Assembly: GCA_021414045.1 (NCBI GenBank)
Contig: JAIOPF010000166.1
Span: 1 to 5,407 of the forward strand
Length of the DNA: 5,407 nucleotides
From: Deltaproteobacteria bacterium
GTDB taxonomy: Bacteria; UBA10199; DSSB01
Direction of reading: 5' to 3'
The notes under the pieces were generated by a model. The model saw only the letters and a list, made by a program, of their open reading frames with translations. It searched no databases and had not been told where the DNA came from. Within the stretch, counting starts at the first letter, position 1; each line of letters begins with the position of its first letter. Below are positions 5,324 to 5,407 of this stretch, in pieces. The position numbers were made by a program, and so were the translations under genes.

Positions 5324-5407
5324 TTACGCAATAGACTTTCCCAGGGGTTTGTTTGTTTTGGATTCCAGGGCCTGCAACATCTTTTGGTGGATGCCCCCGA
5401 AGCCGCC
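5324..5407 (-). CDS. C-terminal end of a gene entering from the right edge
   Basis: The minus-strand frame is open from the right edge to a TAA at 5326-5324 and gives 27 residues, starting GGFGGIHQKMLQALESKT and ending PLGKSIA. It is on the same strand as the exported-protein gene that follows 71 bases later, with the hairpin at 5281-5305 between them. The glycine-rich start followed by a short amphipathic helix-like segment is plausible protein, but it is too short to name. The call rests on frame openness and position only. Confidence 0.45.
   Translation of the reverse strand, partial: GGFGGIHQKMLQALESKTNKPLGKSIA

Noticed and set aside
1..5407. CRISPR arrays, insertion sequences, transposase or integrase genes, attachment sites
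   Set aside because: No regularly spaced repeats, no flanking inverted or direct repeats and no recombinase motifs were found, including around the junction near 428-441.

Overview
The window looks like a piece of chromosome from a free-living Gram-negative bacterium, probably from an environmental metagenome. The evidence is compact gene packing, Shine-Dalgarno sites, GC-rich coding sequence and four genes with Sec-type signal peptides. I cannot place the organism more precisely. The first ~440 bases do not match the rest: they are about 40% GC by my count (170 of 420 bases), clearly more AT-rich than what follows, and they read as a fragment of a LamG/concanavalin A-like protein of a kind I associate mainly with large eukaryotic DNA viruses. 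They are probably joined to the bacterial sequence by an assembly error or a recombination event.

Layout: (1) 1-441, minus strand, the foreign-looking LamG-like fragment, with its C-terminus off the left edge. (2) 378-3622, five minus-strand genes read from right to left. These are two tandem paralogous exported proteins with PEGA-like beta repeats (3622-3095 and 3084-2560), then N-carbamoylputrescine amidohydrolase aguB (2494-1637), agmatine deiminase aguA (1682-603, overlapping aguB), and the start of another exported protein (from 593) that is cut off at the foreign junction. (3) 3623-3825, a divergent intergenic region with a good sigma70-type promoter facing right. (4) 3826-4662, plus strand, a DHH/DHHA1 phosphoesterase. 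(5) 4660-4685, a strong hairpin followed by a U tract on the minus strand, which terminates the convergent gene. (6) 4710-5252, minus strand, a small exported four-cysteine protein with an Ala/Lys/Pro-rich tail. (7) 5281-5305, a perfect hairpin without a U tract. (8) 5324-5407, minus strand, the last 27 codons of a gene entering from the right edge.

Functionally, AguA and AguB together convert agmatine to putrescine, which is the clear metabolic story here. The PEGA-like pair and the exported-protein fragment lie on the same strand with short gaps and may be co-transcribed, but the sequence does not show that they share a function with polyamine synthesis. I do not see a convincing new multi-gene system. 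The most noteworthy points are the compositional junction, the PEGA-like tandem duplication, the ambiguous aguA start and the terminator that overlaps a stop codon.
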